From positions 1-64,000 of the forward strand of contig CAXTJU010000006.1 in the NCBI GenBank assembly GCA_964244655.1: a DNA stretch of 64,000 bases, given 5' to 3'. This document shows positions 35,100 through 43,338 of this stretch, piece after piece. A program made the position numbers and the translations under genes. The stretch is from LMUY01 sp964244655 (lineage in GTDB: Bacteria; Pseudomonadota; Alphaproteobacteria; Acetobacterales; Acetobacteraceae). Position 1 is the first letter of the stretch; every line of letters starts with the position of its first letter. The notes beneath the pieces were generated by a model that saw only the letters and a list, made by a program, of their open reading frames with translations, searched no databases and had not been told where the DNA came from.

Positions 35100-35669
35100 A
35101 TGGCCGAGCCCACTCCCATCCTGACGACGACCCGGCTTGTCCTGCGACCGCTCGGCCTGTCCGATGCACCCGCCCTGCAAGCGCTGTTTCCGCGCTGGGA
35201 GATCGTTCGCTATCTCGCAAAAATCCCCTGGCCTTACCCGGCGGATGGTGCGCTGGCCTACCTCCGCGACATCGTGCTGCCGGCGGTGGCGGCGGGCACG
35301 GCCTGGCATTGGTCCATCCGCCCGCTGAGCGCACCCGGCGCGCTGATCGGCGCCATCGCGCTGGTGGACAAGCCTGGCGACAACCGCGGTTTCTGGCTCG
35401 ACCCGGCATGGCAGGGCAAAGGCTTGATGACGGAGGCCGCGGACCGGGTGACGGAGTTCTGGTTCGAGACGCTCGGCCGCCCCATCCTGCAAGCGCCGAA
35501 AGCAGCGGCGAACGAACCCTCCCGCCGCATCTCCGAGCGGAGCGGGATGCGGCTCGTCGGGCAGGCTGAGCGGGACTACGTGGCGGGTCGGCTGCCGGGA
35601 GAGCTGTGGGAGATCACTCGCGAGGAGTGGCGCAGCCGGCGTCCGGCGCTTGCGTCGGGACCGCCTTGA
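35100..35669 (+). CDS. GNAT family N-acetyltransferase
   Basis: The 189-residue protein has the RimJ-type start ILTTTRLVLRPLGLSDAPAL, a central GALIGAIALVDKPG, and the acetyl-CoA loop RGFWLDPAWQGKGLMTEAAD, then RRISERSGMRLVGQAERDYV. The ATG at 35100 is preferred over 35088 because GAGGTGG lies just before it. The substrate is not known. Its last 56 bp overlap the tail of the convergent MFS gene, an unusually long antisense overlap. Confidence 0.85.
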   Translation: MAEPTPILTTTRLVLRPLGLSDAPALQALFPRWEIVRYLAKIPWPYPADGALAYLRDIVLPAVAAGTAWHWSIRPLSAPGALIGAIALVDKPGDNRGFWLDPAWQGKGLMTEAADRVTEFWFETLGRPILQAPKAAANEPSRRISERSGMRLVGQAERDYVAGRLPGELWEITREEWRSRRPALASGPP

Positions 35670-36870
35670 AGCTGCGGATGTCGCGTGACCCCAGCAGCAC
35701 AGCGACGCTGCCCAGGACAATGGCAGCGCCGATGCCGAAGGAACGCTGGACGCCGATCCATCCGGCGAACGGCCCGCACAGGGCATAGCCGACCGGTGCC
35801 GAGCCGACTGCAACCAGGGTCAGGATGGAACTGACCCGCGACAGCAGAGCTTCCGGAACGCTTACCTGCATTGCGGTCGTCAGGGTGACGCTTAGCACCG
35901 CGACGGCGCCGCCGAACAGGAAACTGCCAAAGCCTATGGCTGTCACAGGCGCGGTGAATGCCAGCAGGATCAGCGGAACAGCAAGCACAGCCGTTGCCGC
36001 TTCAATGGCCAAGCCCGGCCGTGTCAGCCTCGCGCGAAGGGCGAGCAGGCCGCCCATAAGGCTGCCCAGGCCGCTGGCCGACAACACCAACCCCCACAGC
36101 TGCGGCCCATGGGGCATGGCTGCGAACGTGACGGCGCCAAGAATGACGAATGGGGCGAAGGCGAACAGGTTAAGCAGTAGGAATTGGCCCGCGATGAGCT
36201 GCAGCCAGCGATGGCGCGAAAACTCGCGCCATCCGGCGCGGTACTCGGCCAGGAACGACGCAGCCGGCGGCCGCTCGATGGCCGTGACCCGCATGGCGAC
36301 CAGGCAGAGCGCGCTCACTCCATAGGAGACAGCATCGAGCCCGATCGCCAGCGGCGCGCCGCCGAAGCCGACCAGCAGCCCGCCCAGGGATGGCCCCAGC
36401 ACGAAGGCCAGCGAGTTCGCGATGCTCATGATGCTGTTGGCCGCCTGCACCCGCTCGGCGCCCACGACTTGCAGCACCAGGCCGTTCTCCGCCGGCATGT
36501 AGAATGCGCTGCCCACGCCGGCGCAAGCGGTCAGCGCCATGACCATCGCCAAAGAAGGATGGCTGGACGCCAGCAAAACCGCCAATGCACCCTGACTCAC
36601 GAGACGCAGGAGATCGGACGCGACCATGATGGGCCGTCGCGACCAGAGGTCGCCCACGACTCCGCCGGCCAGCATCAGCACGATGGTCGGGGCGGCTCCT
36701 GCCATCAGCACGAGCCCGATGCCGGTGGCCGAAGCGCCTGTCGCGAGCAGCGCGAAGCTGAGTGCCACCGGTGCGGCGGCCGTGCCGAGCCCCGAGACGC
36801 TGATGGCGGCGAGGAACAATGCGAAGGGGCGTTGCCGCAGCAGCGCAGCCGTGTCGCCCTGCACCTTCAT
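35614..36870 (-). CDS. MFS transporter, enterobactin-exporter (MFS_3) type
   Basis: The 418-residue 12-helix protein has RQRPFALFLAAISVSGLGTA, PTIVLMLAGGVVGDLWSRRP, and LRLVSQGALAVLLASSHPSL, typical of the EntS/MFS_3 group. AGVGSAFYMPAENGLVLQVV matches the helix 4 region. It probably exports a small molecule or siderophore. No siderophore genes are adjacent. It overlaps the GNAT gene tail-to-tail. The 243 bp following its start (36871-37113) hold only a doubtful 40-codon minus-strand frame. Confidence 0.8.
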   Translation of the reverse strand: MKVQGDTAALLRQRPFALFLAAISVSGLGTAAAPVALSFALLATGASATGIGLVLMAGAAPTIVLMLAGGVVGDLWSRRPIMVASDLLRLVSQGALAVLLASSHPSLAMVMALTACAGVGSAFYMPAENGLVLQVVGAERVQAANSIMSIANSLAFVLGPSLGGLLVGFGGAPLAIGLDAVSYGVSALCLVAMRVTAIERPPAASFLAEYRAGWREFSRHRWLQLIAGQFLLLNLFAFAPFVILGAVTFAAMPHGPQLWGLVLSASGLGSLMGGLLALRARLTRPGLAIEAATAVLAVPLILLAFTAPVTAIGFGSFLFGGAVAVLSVTLTTAMQVSVPEALLSRVSSILTLVAVGSAPVGYALCGPFAGWIGVQRSFGIGAAIVLGSVAVLLGSRDIRSFKAVPTQAPDAGCATPRE

Positions 36871-37113
36871 GCGCTGTTGGAGGTCACGACCCAGCTGCCC
36901 GGCGCGGCGGGGCGGCTATGGCTGGAAATACCCGCATAGCTGAGGCCGTCAGTCAGCAAGAACACGATGGCGGGCAGCATCCCGAATGGTTGCCTGCTCG
37001 TGGGCCCGCCAGCGCCGGGCCGCCTGGGCCACCTTGCGGGGCCATGCGCCAGGTCATCGCGTCGGGTTGCGTCATGGTGCTCCCTACAGGACTTAGGCGC
37101 CGCAGAGGCGTGT

Positions 37114-37731
37114 TCAGCCGGGCACGTCGTTCACGCAAACCACTCGCCACGCTGCCGGGTGCCGTTCCAGCCGCGTCAGGGACAGGTTCTGTACGGACAG
37201 GTGCAGCGCGTTGTCCGCCCCGATGCCGGCCGCGTGCGCGACAGCCGCCCTGATCGCGCCGCCATGGCTCACCACCACCACGTCCTGCCCGACGTGCGCG
37301 GAGGCGAGCCGCTCCATGGCCGGGCCGACTCGGGCGATGACGCCGGCCATGCTCTCGCCGCCCGGGGGTATCTCCTCACCGCCAAGCGGCCAAAAGGCGT
37401 GCGCTGGAAGTTGCAGCTGGGATGGCAGGGCGGCGTGGGCCAGGCCCTGCCACTCGCCCAGGTTCTGCTCGACGAGCGCCGGTGCCACAGCGAGGTCCTG
37501 TTCCGGGTAGCCGGCGCGGAACAGCGCCTCCGCCGTCAGCCGGGTGCGGGACAGCGGCGTCACCACCCACGCCGCCGGGCGAGGCAGGCTGGCGGCCAGG
37601 GCGCGGTACATCGGCACGTCCGCCACCAATGCCTCCGGGCAAAGCGGCACGTCCATGGTGCCGTACAGCACGGCGCGTGCATTCTCCTCCACGAGCGCGT
37701 GGCGGATCAGCCAGAACCGGGTCTCTTGCAT
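37114..37731 (-). CDS. Histidine phosphatase family protein
   Basis: The 205-residue protein has the phosphoglycerate mutase-like motif WLIRHALVEE (R-H core with the usual Gly/Glu replaced by Ala), the TPLSRTRLTAEALF segment, and the second His in VVVVSHGGAIRAAVAHAAGI. Such enzymes dephosphorylate small molecules or proteins by a phospho-His intermediate; the substrate is unknown. Its ATG directly abuts the stop of the ABC permease gene, so it is in the same operon. Confidence 0.85.
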   Translation of the reverse strand: MQETRFWLIRHALVEENARAVLYGTMDVPLCPEALVADVPMYRALAASLPRPAAWVVTPLSRTRLTAEALFRAGYPEQDLAVAPALVEQNLGEWQGLAHAALPSQLQLPAHAFWPLGGEEIPPGGESMAGVIARVGPAMERLASAHVGQDVVVVSHGGAIRAAVAHAAGIGADNALHLSVQNLSLTRLERHPAAWRVVCVNDVPG

Positions 37732-38529
37732 CTACTCTCCAATGTTCAACAGCGCGCCGCCCTGACGCGCACGGCGAAACTGCAAGGCAAACACGCACAA
37801 CGCGCCGGCCATCCACACGACGTTCAGCACGAACGCCCAAACCAGGTGGTCCCAGCGCACCGTGCCGTGCGCGAGGGCCGCCCGCATGCCCTCAAATACG
37901 TGCGCCGAAGGCAGCGCCAACGCGACCGGGCGCACAAAGGCAGGCAGCACCGCCACTGGATAGAACACGGCGGAGAACGGGGTCAGCCCGAACAGCACCG
38001 ACCAGGCCAGCGCCTCCGCCCCGGCGCCGTGCCGCAGGATGAGCGACAGCACGCCGAGCGATACCCACCAGCCCATGATCATCAGGTTGGCGAAGAACAG
38101 CACCACGACGGGGCCGAGCGCGAACAGGTTGAACGCGTAAAGCACCCAGGCGAGCAGGATGGCGGGCAGCACGCCGGCAACCATGCGCAGCGCGGACACG
38201 CCGACTAGGGCCGCCAGCATCTCCCACGGCCGCATCGGACTGACAAAGACATGGGCCAGGTTGCGCGACCACACTTCCTCCAGGAAGGAGAGCGCCACAC
38301 CCATCTGGCTGCGCAAAGCGACCTCCCACAGCAGCACGCCGCCGAGCAGCGCTGCGGCCGCCGTGACGGGCGCGCCGCTGCGGCCGCTGATGAAGGAGGC
38401 GGTGAAGCCCCAGATCAGCATTTGCAGCGTCGGCCAGTAAGCCAGCTCAAGCAGCCGCGGCCAGGACCGGCGATAGAGCGCCAGGTGCCGGTAAGTCAGC
38501 CCCCAGACACGGAGCGCAGAGGCGGTCAT
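37732..38529 (-). CDS. ABC-2 type exporter permease
   Basis: The 265-residue protein has six predicted membrane helices, with AYWPTLQMLIWGFTASFISG, LLGGVLLWEVALRSQMGVAL, VVLFFANLMIMGWWVSLGVL and VLFGLTPFSAVFYPVAVLPA. This is the ABC2_membrane pattern of drug, polysaccharide or lipid exporters. It is followed 1 bp later by the phosphatase gene and preceded by the ATPase gene with a 9-bp gap, so the three form an operon. Substrate unknown. Confidence 0.85.
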   Translation of the reverse strand: MTASALRVWGLTYRHLALYRRSWPRLLELAYWPTLQMLIWGFTASFISGRSGAPVTAAAALLGGVLLWEVALRSQMGVALSFLEEVWSRNLAHVFVSPMRPWEMLAALVGVSALRMVAGVLPAILLAWVLYAFNLFALGPVVVLFFANLMIMGWWVSLGVLSLILRHGAGAEALAWSVLFGLTPFSAVFYPVAVLPAFVRPVALALPSAHVFEGMRAALAHGTVRWDHLVWAFVLNVVWMAGALCVFALQFRRARQGGALLNIGE

Positions 38530-38538
38530 GCAGCCAGC

Positions 38539-39273
38539 CTATGCAGCCCTGGGCCGGTCGCGGGCGATATCGAGGAACACGGCTTCCAGGTCGTCCTGAT
38601 GATAGCGCACCAGCAGCTCAGCAGGGGAGCCACGGTCCACCACGCAGCCTTCCTTGAGCATCAGCACGCCCGTGCACAGGCGTTCCACCTCGGCCATGTT
38701 ATGGCTGGCCAGCAGAATGGAGCAGCCGCTCGACGTCCGGTAGCGCTCCAACCAGCTTCGCACCCAGTCACCGGTGTCCGGGTCCAGGCTGGCGGTCGGC
38801 TCGTCCAGCAACAGCACGTCTGGCCGGTTGATCAGCGCCTTGGGCAGCGCCACGCGCGTTTTCTGCCCAGCCGAGAGTTGAGCGGCGGGTCGGTGCAGGA
38901 ACGGCTCAAGCTCAAGCTCCTTCGCCAGCTCCGCGATGCGCCGCTCCAGCTTCGGCACGCCATACAGGTAGCCGTACACCCGCAAGTTTTCCGCCACCGA
39001 CAGCCGACCCGGCAGCGATACGTAGGGCGAGGAGAAGTTCATTCGCGCCAATGCTGCGAACCGGTCCCGCGCCATGTCCCGCCCCAGCACGGTGATGCTG
39101 CCTGCGGATGGAATCAGCAGACCCAGCAGCATTGAGATGGTGGTGGTCTTGCCAGCGCCGTTGCCGCCCAGCAGCCCCAGGGTTTCCCCGGCGGCGAGCC
39201 GGAACGACAAATCCTTCACCGCCGTCACCGCGCCGTAGCGCTTGGTCAGCCCGTCCACCCGAATGGCATCCAT
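38539..39273 (-). CDS. ABC exporter ATP-binding protein
   Basis: The 244-residue ATPase has Walker A GGNGAGKTT, the signature LSAGQKTRV, Walker B VLLLDEPTASLDPDT, and the switch His in LLASHNMAEVERL. The N-terminal IRVDGLTKRYGAVTAVKDLS is usual for exporter ATPases. It powers the adjacent ABC-2 permease. The start is the ATG at 39273. It is 10 bp downstream of the EAL-like protein gene (ends at 39284), so read-through from there is possible. Confidence 0.9.
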   Translation of the reverse strand: MDAIRVDGLTKRYGAVTAVKDLSFRLAAGETLGLLGGNGAGKTTTISMLLGLLIPSAGSITVLGRDMARDRFAALARMNFSSPYVSLPGRLSVAENLRVYGYLYGVPKLERRIAELAKELELEPFLHRPAAQLSAGQKTRVALPKALINRPDVLLLDEPTASLDPDTGDWVRSWLERYRTSSGCSILLASHNMAEVERLCTGVLMLKEGCVVDRGSPAELLVRYHQDDLEAVFLDIARDRPRAA

Positions 39274-39283
39274 CCGGCAGCGA

Positions 39284-40405
39284 TTAGGCCGCGTATGCCT
39301 TTTCGCCAAGGGCGGCCCGGTCCACCGCGGCGCCGGTGTGCAGTTGCAGCCCGGCCGCGACCCCCCAGTCCAGCGCCGCCGGGTCGTCGCCGCAGTCCAG
39401 CACCAACTGGTCGGGCTGGCATTCCTCCAGCAGCGGCGCTGCTCCGGGCAGCCCGGCGGACCAGGGCAGCAGCAGGTAGTCCAGGTCAAGCGCCGCCGCG
39501 GACAGCACGGATAGGATGGCCGGCGTGGCATGGCGCAGCATGAGCCGGTAGTCCCGGGCATAGGCAAAGGCGCGGGCAAAGCCGAACGCGGCAGCATCCG
39601 CTACCATGTCGGCCGGGTCCAGCACCAGCACGACCCGGCCGCGCAGCCCCACCGGCAGCAGCCCGTCGAAGCGCAGGAACTCCGGCCCGAGCAGGCTGGC
39701 CACGTTCAGGTCCAGCGCGAACGGCCCGGCGTTGGCCAGCTCGCCTGGGCTGGACAGCAGTGCCAGCATACGGCGGTCCAGCGTGCGGGTGAGGCGGCGA
39801 TACAGCCACGGCTCCCCCGTCAAGTCGCGGCCTGGCAGCAGAGTGTCCGCCAGTTCGGGCAAGGAGATCGTCCGCTGCTCCCACGCAAGGGTCGGCGCGC
39901 CGCCACCGAATCGCCAGACGGGCTGCCGCCGGGCAAAGCGGGAAATGTCGGCGTGGACCAGCGTCGACTCTAACAAGATGAGGGATGCCGGGTCGAGCGG
40001 AGGATCCGGATCGGCGGAGGCGGGCGGCTCCCCTCCGTCAAGGCTGGCCAGCAGCAGGTCGCCGTCCTCAGGCAGGCTGTAGAGGAACACCAGGTCCCGA
40101 ACATCCGGCACCGGGACGGCCGTGTCCGCCAGCATGTGGTCGAGCGCGTCCACCACATCCAGCAGCGCCGCTTCTGCATCGCCCCGCCAAACCACGGCTA
40201 GGCGGGAGCCGGGCAGATGGAATAGCTCAGCCCGTGCTCCATGCAGCAACGGCACCAGGGCCGCCTCCGCGAGTCGGCGGTGATGGGGGCGGGACAGGGC
40301 AGGGGGCAACCGGTCCAGACGAAGCAGCAAGGCCTGCCGCGACACCCCGGCGGACGTGCAATCGGCGATCAGGCCGTCAAGCCGTTCCATGGGCAGAAGC
40401 CGCAT
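39284..40405 (-). CDS. Degenerate EAL-fold protein (paralogue 2)
   Basis: The ~373-residue protein has SRPHHRRLAEAALVPLLHGA, then a TIM-barrel-like C-terminal half with FLRFDGLLPVGLRGRVVLVL, ADAAAFGFARAFAYARDYRL and LDLDYLLLPWSAGL. The last parts resemble the helix-strand elements of EAL domains, but no E-x-L, DDFG or other metal ligands are seen. It shares the HHRR segment and overall plan with the gene just upstream, so the pair is probably a tandem duplication. The start is the ATG at 40405, 6 bp after that gene's stop. It probably binds a ligand or partner rather than degrading c-di-GMP. Confidence 0.6.
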   Translation of the reverse strand: MRLLPMERLDGLIADCTSAGVSRQALLLRLDRLPPALSRPHHRRLAEAALVPLLHGARAELFHLPGSRLAVVWRGDAEAALLDVVDALDHMLADTAVPVPDVRDLVFLYSLPEDGDLLLASLDGGEPPASADPDPPLDPASLILLESTLVHADISRFARRQPVWRFGGGAPTLAWEQRTISLPELADTLLPGRDLTGEPWLYRRLTRTLDRRMLALLSSPGELANAGPFALDLNVASLLGPEFLRFDGLLPVGLRGRVVLVLDPADMVADAAAFGFARAFAYARDYRLMLRHATPAILSVLSAAALDLDYLLLPWSAGLPGAAPLLEECQPDQLVLDCGDDPAALDWGVAAGLQLHTGAAVDRAALGEKAYAA

Positions 40406-40410
40406 CGCGG

Positions 40411-41751
40411 TCAGGCGCCGAGGACCGGGAGCCGAGCGGTGCGCCGGAAAGCTGCGTCCAACAGAGCCGGGTCCCGGCAACCAATGCGGCCTTCCGGCCC
40501 CGTAGCGGCGGCACGGTCGATGCACTGGCGCAAGCTGCACTCAGCGGCATGCTGGCATGCCGTGATGCGCTCGGCCGCCAACATCGCGTCCACGTGGCGG
40601 CCTTGGAAGCGGCTGATGCCCTGCTGCCGGCCCCAGGTAAGGGCAGCCTCCGTTTCGGCCCGGTGCAGAACGATCCGCTCTGGCCCGAACCCGGCGATGA
40701 CAGCCTCAATGTGGCGGCGCTCACGGGCAGGCAGGGCGGCCATGCGCGGAGACCAGTCCAGCTTCAGCAGGTCTGGCGCGAACGCGGCGGGGCGGGCGAG
40801 CAGCAAGGCGGCGTGGTCGATTCCGTCCAGTATGACGGCGATGCCGGCCAGTCGCAGCCGGGTGGCGACGGCCTGGAACTGCGCCAGGTCGGCAACCGCC
40901 TCCATGAACTGTAGTTCGATTCCAAGCGCGGTGTTGCCGGGCAGGGACGCGGTGAAATCCAGGAACGCGGCTGATGATGCGCCGGGCACGGTCAAATTCA
41001 GGTGCAGGACTGGCCCGGCCGGCCATCGGTCCACTGCGCCAAGCACTCGCGCGTCCAAGCGGGCCGCAAGGTGGCGCGACAGGAATGGATCATCCATGTC
41101 CGGCAGTGCTGTGCCAGCCTGCGCTTCCAGCACGGCGAGTGGGACCAGCAATTCCTGGAACAGCGGTGTCACGCGGCATCCGGTGATCTGCACCGCCATC
41201 TGCCGCCGCAGCAGGTCGGCGAGCGGAACGGACGTCAGCACAGCGTCCGCGGCCGCCATGGCACCGAGTGGGGCTGGCACCTCTTTTGGCACCCGCAGGT
41301 CTGTCGTCAGGGCGTCAATGTATGCGCTTACCGCTGCCTGGTCCGCCGGCAGCGACCACAGTGCGAGCAGCCGGTCCACCCCCGGCGCTTCCGCCCGAAA
41401 CAGCCGGGACAGGGTCGGCACCAGGGCCGTTCCAGCGGCTGCATCGCTCAGCATGACCAAGTCGCCGTTGGGGCAGGAGAACACTTGGCCGCCATGCGCC
41501 TTCACCACGTCTTCCAGCAGGGCGGCCGCAATGCGGCGGTGATGCGGCCGCGGGCCGGGCGCGTGCAACCGGGATAGGTGCAACGCCAGGACGGAGAGCG
41601 ACGCCCGGCCGCGCGCGGCGCAGTCAATCGCCAGGCCTACGGCGTGATGGAGCGGACTGGCCGGGCTCCCAGCCGCCAGCATGACCCGCTTGCCTGCGCT
41701 TCGCCGACTTTCCGCCGTGCCCAGCACGCCTGTCGCAGCTCTCGTGTCCAT
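40411..41751 (-). CDS. Degenerate EAL-fold protein (paralogue 1)
   Basis: The 446-residue protein has PHHRRIAAALLEDVVKAHGG in the N-terminal part and an EAL-like C-terminal half: ALGIELQFMEAVADLAQFQA, LAGIAVILDGIDHAALLLA, FAPDLLKLDWSPRM and GISRFQGRHVDAMLAAERI. These match the succession of strands in an EAL barrel, including the K-x-D of the LLKLD strand and the Q-G of the last loop. The catalytic E-A-L is ELQ here and the DDFG is LDGIDH, so hydrolysis of c-di-GMP is unlikely. It is divergent from the phosphatase gene at 41767 with 15 bp between starts. Confidence 0.65.
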   Translation of the reverse strand: MDTRAATGVLGTAESRRSAGKRVMLAAGSPASPLHHAVGLAIDCAARGRASLSVLALHLSRLHAPGPRPHHRRIAAALLEDVVKAHGGQVFSCPNGDLVMLSDAAAGTALVPTLSRLFRAEAPGVDRLLALWSLPADQAAVSAYIDALTTDLRVPKEVPAPLGAMAAADAVLTSVPLADLLRRQMAVQITGCRVTPLFQELLVPLAVLEAQAGTALPDMDDPFLSRHLAARLDARVLGAVDRWPAGPVLHLNLTVPGASSAAFLDFTASLPGNTALGIELQFMEAVADLAQFQAVATRLRLAGIAVILDGIDHAALLLARPAAFAPDLLKLDWSPRMAALPARERRHIEAVIAGFGPERIVLHRAETEAALTWGRQQGISRFQGRHVDAMLAAERITACQHAAECSLRQCIDRAAATGPEGRIGCRDPALLDAAFRRTARLPVLGA

Positions 41752-41766
41752 GCCCTACCATGCACC

Positions 41767-42501
41767 ATGATGGTTGAGCAGATGTTAACCCGTTCCGCTC
41801 CCGGCTGGCTGTCACCCGGCGCGCGGGTCTATGCCATTGGCGACGTGCACGGCTGCGACGATCGCCTGGCCACCCTGCACCGAAAAGTGGCTACCGACCT
41901 CGCCCGGTTCCCGGCCGAGTGCCCGTTGCTGGTGCATCTGGGCGATTACATCGATCGCGGCCCCGACTCGGCCCGCGTGGTGCGCCGGCTGGCTGCAGGG
42001 TCAGTGGCCGGCATTCCGACCGTATGCCTGCGCGGCAATCATGAGCAGATGCTGCTGGACGCGCTGGCGCATGGCGGCGATTGCCAAGATATCTGGCTGC
42101 GTAATGGCGGAGGCGCAACGCTGCGAAGTTGGGGTGCTAGCCCAGCCCAGCCAATTGCCGCATGGGCAGCTATAATGGCGCAGGACATGCCATTCCTGCG
42201 CGCCCTGCCGCTGTTCCACCGCTTGGATGGCTACGTGTTCGTGCACGCCGGGTTGCGGCCGGGATTGTCGATGGCCTTGCAGATGGAGACCGACATGCTC
42301 TGGATCCGTGAGGGCTTCCTCGACTGGGACGGCCCCCTGCTGCCCGAGGCGCTCGCCACGGCAGCCGTGCACGGCCACACCCCGGCACGGCGGCCAGAAG
42401 TGCGGCGCAACCGCATCAACGTTGACACAGGGGCGGTCGCCGGCGGCGCGCTTACCTGCGCCGTGCTCGAAGGAGACACGGTCCGCTTCCTCGGCGCATG
42501 A
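41767..42501 (+). CDS. PP1-like metallophosphoesterase (serine/threonine or dinucleotide phosphatase)
   Basis: The 244-residue enzyme has the metallophosphoesterase motifs GDVHG, GDYIDRGPDS, RGNHE and a C-terminal AAVHGHTPAR, as in PrpA/PP1-type and Ap4A-type phosphatases. The DxH, GDxxDR and GNHE ligands for two metals are all present, so it should be active. The start could be the ATG at 41767, 41770 or 41782. It lies 15 bp from the divergent EAL-like gene, so both promoters must overlap the genes themselves. Confidence 0.85.
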   Translation: MMVEQMLTRSAPGWLSPGARVYAIGDVHGCDDRLATLHRKVATDLARFPAECPLLVHLGDYIDRGPDSARVVRRLAAGSVAGIPTVCLRGNHEQMLLDALAHGGDCQDIWLRNGGGATLRSWGASPAQPIAAWAAIMAQDMPFLRALPLFHRLDGYVFVHAGLRPGLSMALQMETDMLWIREGFLDWDGPLLPEALATAAVHGHTPARRPEVRRNRINVDTGAVAGGALTCAVLEGDTVRFLGA

Positions 42502-42591
42502 GGCGTGGGCGGCTGGAACCGGCGACTGCCAAAGCCGTGCTGCACCGCGGAGAAAAGTCTGGCCCGTTGGCGGACCGGTGCCATTCCTATG

Positions 42592-43338
42592 TTAACGCTC
42601 TAGCCGCATTCCCAGTACGTCGGCCATGTCATACAGCCCGGTAGCGCGCCCAACGGCCCATCCAGCGGCCTGCACCGCGCCGACCGCGAACGCCCGGCGG
42701 TCGAAGGCGCGATGCGTCAGCGCGATGTGCTCGTCACCCGCCGCAAACAGCAGGGTGTGCTCGCCCACCACCTGGCCGCCGCGCAGGGACGCAAAGCCGA
42801 TTGCGCCAGGCGGGCGAGGCCCGGTGTGGCCATCGCGGCCACCCTGCATCACATCCTCCAGCGCCACGCCGCGTCCCCGCGCCACTGACCTGCCCAGGCC
42901 AACCGCAGTGCCGGAAGGCGCGTCCACCTTCTGACGGTGGTGCATCTCAACGATCTCGGCATCATACCGCTCGGCCGGCAGGGCGGCGGCCATGCGCTCG
43001 GCCAAGGCCAGCACAAGGGCAACCCCGGGGGCGAAGTTTGACGCGTAAACCACGGGAACCCTCTCCGCCGCCGTGCGGACCGCCGCTTCATCCATCGCGC
43101 TCAGCCCGGACGTGCCGAGCACCCAGGCAACGCCCGCCTGAGCGAACAGGGTGGCATGGTGCTGCACGGTGCTGGCGTGCGTGAAGTCGATGGCGACGTC
43201 CGCCCCCGCCAGTGCGTCTTCGATGCAATGTCCGGAGCGGGAGGAGCCAGCGAAGCCGAACCCGGCCCGCTCGACCTCCTCGACCAGCAATTGCCCCATG
43301 CGGCCAGTGCAGCCCGCGATGGCGACGAACGGAGTCAG
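42592..43338 (-). CDS. dapB: 4-hydroxy-tetrahydrodipicolinate reductase, probable CTG start
   Basis: This lysine/diaminopimelate enzyme reduces the DapA product with NAD(P)H. The nucleotide loop G9-C-T-G-R-M-G15 and the catalytic EMHHRQKVDAPSGTA are intact. The first ATG in frame (43299) falls inside the loop and would destroy it. Between that ATG and the upstream in-frame stop there is no ATG, GTG or TTG. The CTG at 43338, overlapping the dnaJ stop as CTGA, gives LTPFVAIAGCTGRMG and 248 residues, the usual length. The enzyme is therefore probably translated from a non-canonical start by coupling to dnaJ. Confidence 0.85.
   Translation of the reverse strand: MTPFVAIAGCTGRMGQLLVEEVERAGFGFAGSSRSGHCIEDALAGADVAIDFTHASTVQHHATLFAQAGVAWVLGTSGLSAMDEAAVRTAAERVPVVYASNFAPGVALVLALAERMAAALPAERYDAEIVEMHHRQKVDAPSGTAVGLGRSVARGRGVALEDVMQGGRDGHTGPRPPGAIGFASLRGGQVVGEHTLLFAAGDEHIALTHRAFDRRAFAVGAVQAAGWAVGRATGLYDMADVLGMRLER

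Noticed and set aside
36953..37075. 40-codon minus-strand frame after an AGGGAG in the gap 36871-37113
   Set aside because: The protein is Gly/Pro/Cys-rich with no recognisable pattern; a chance frame in GC-rich DNA is more likely.
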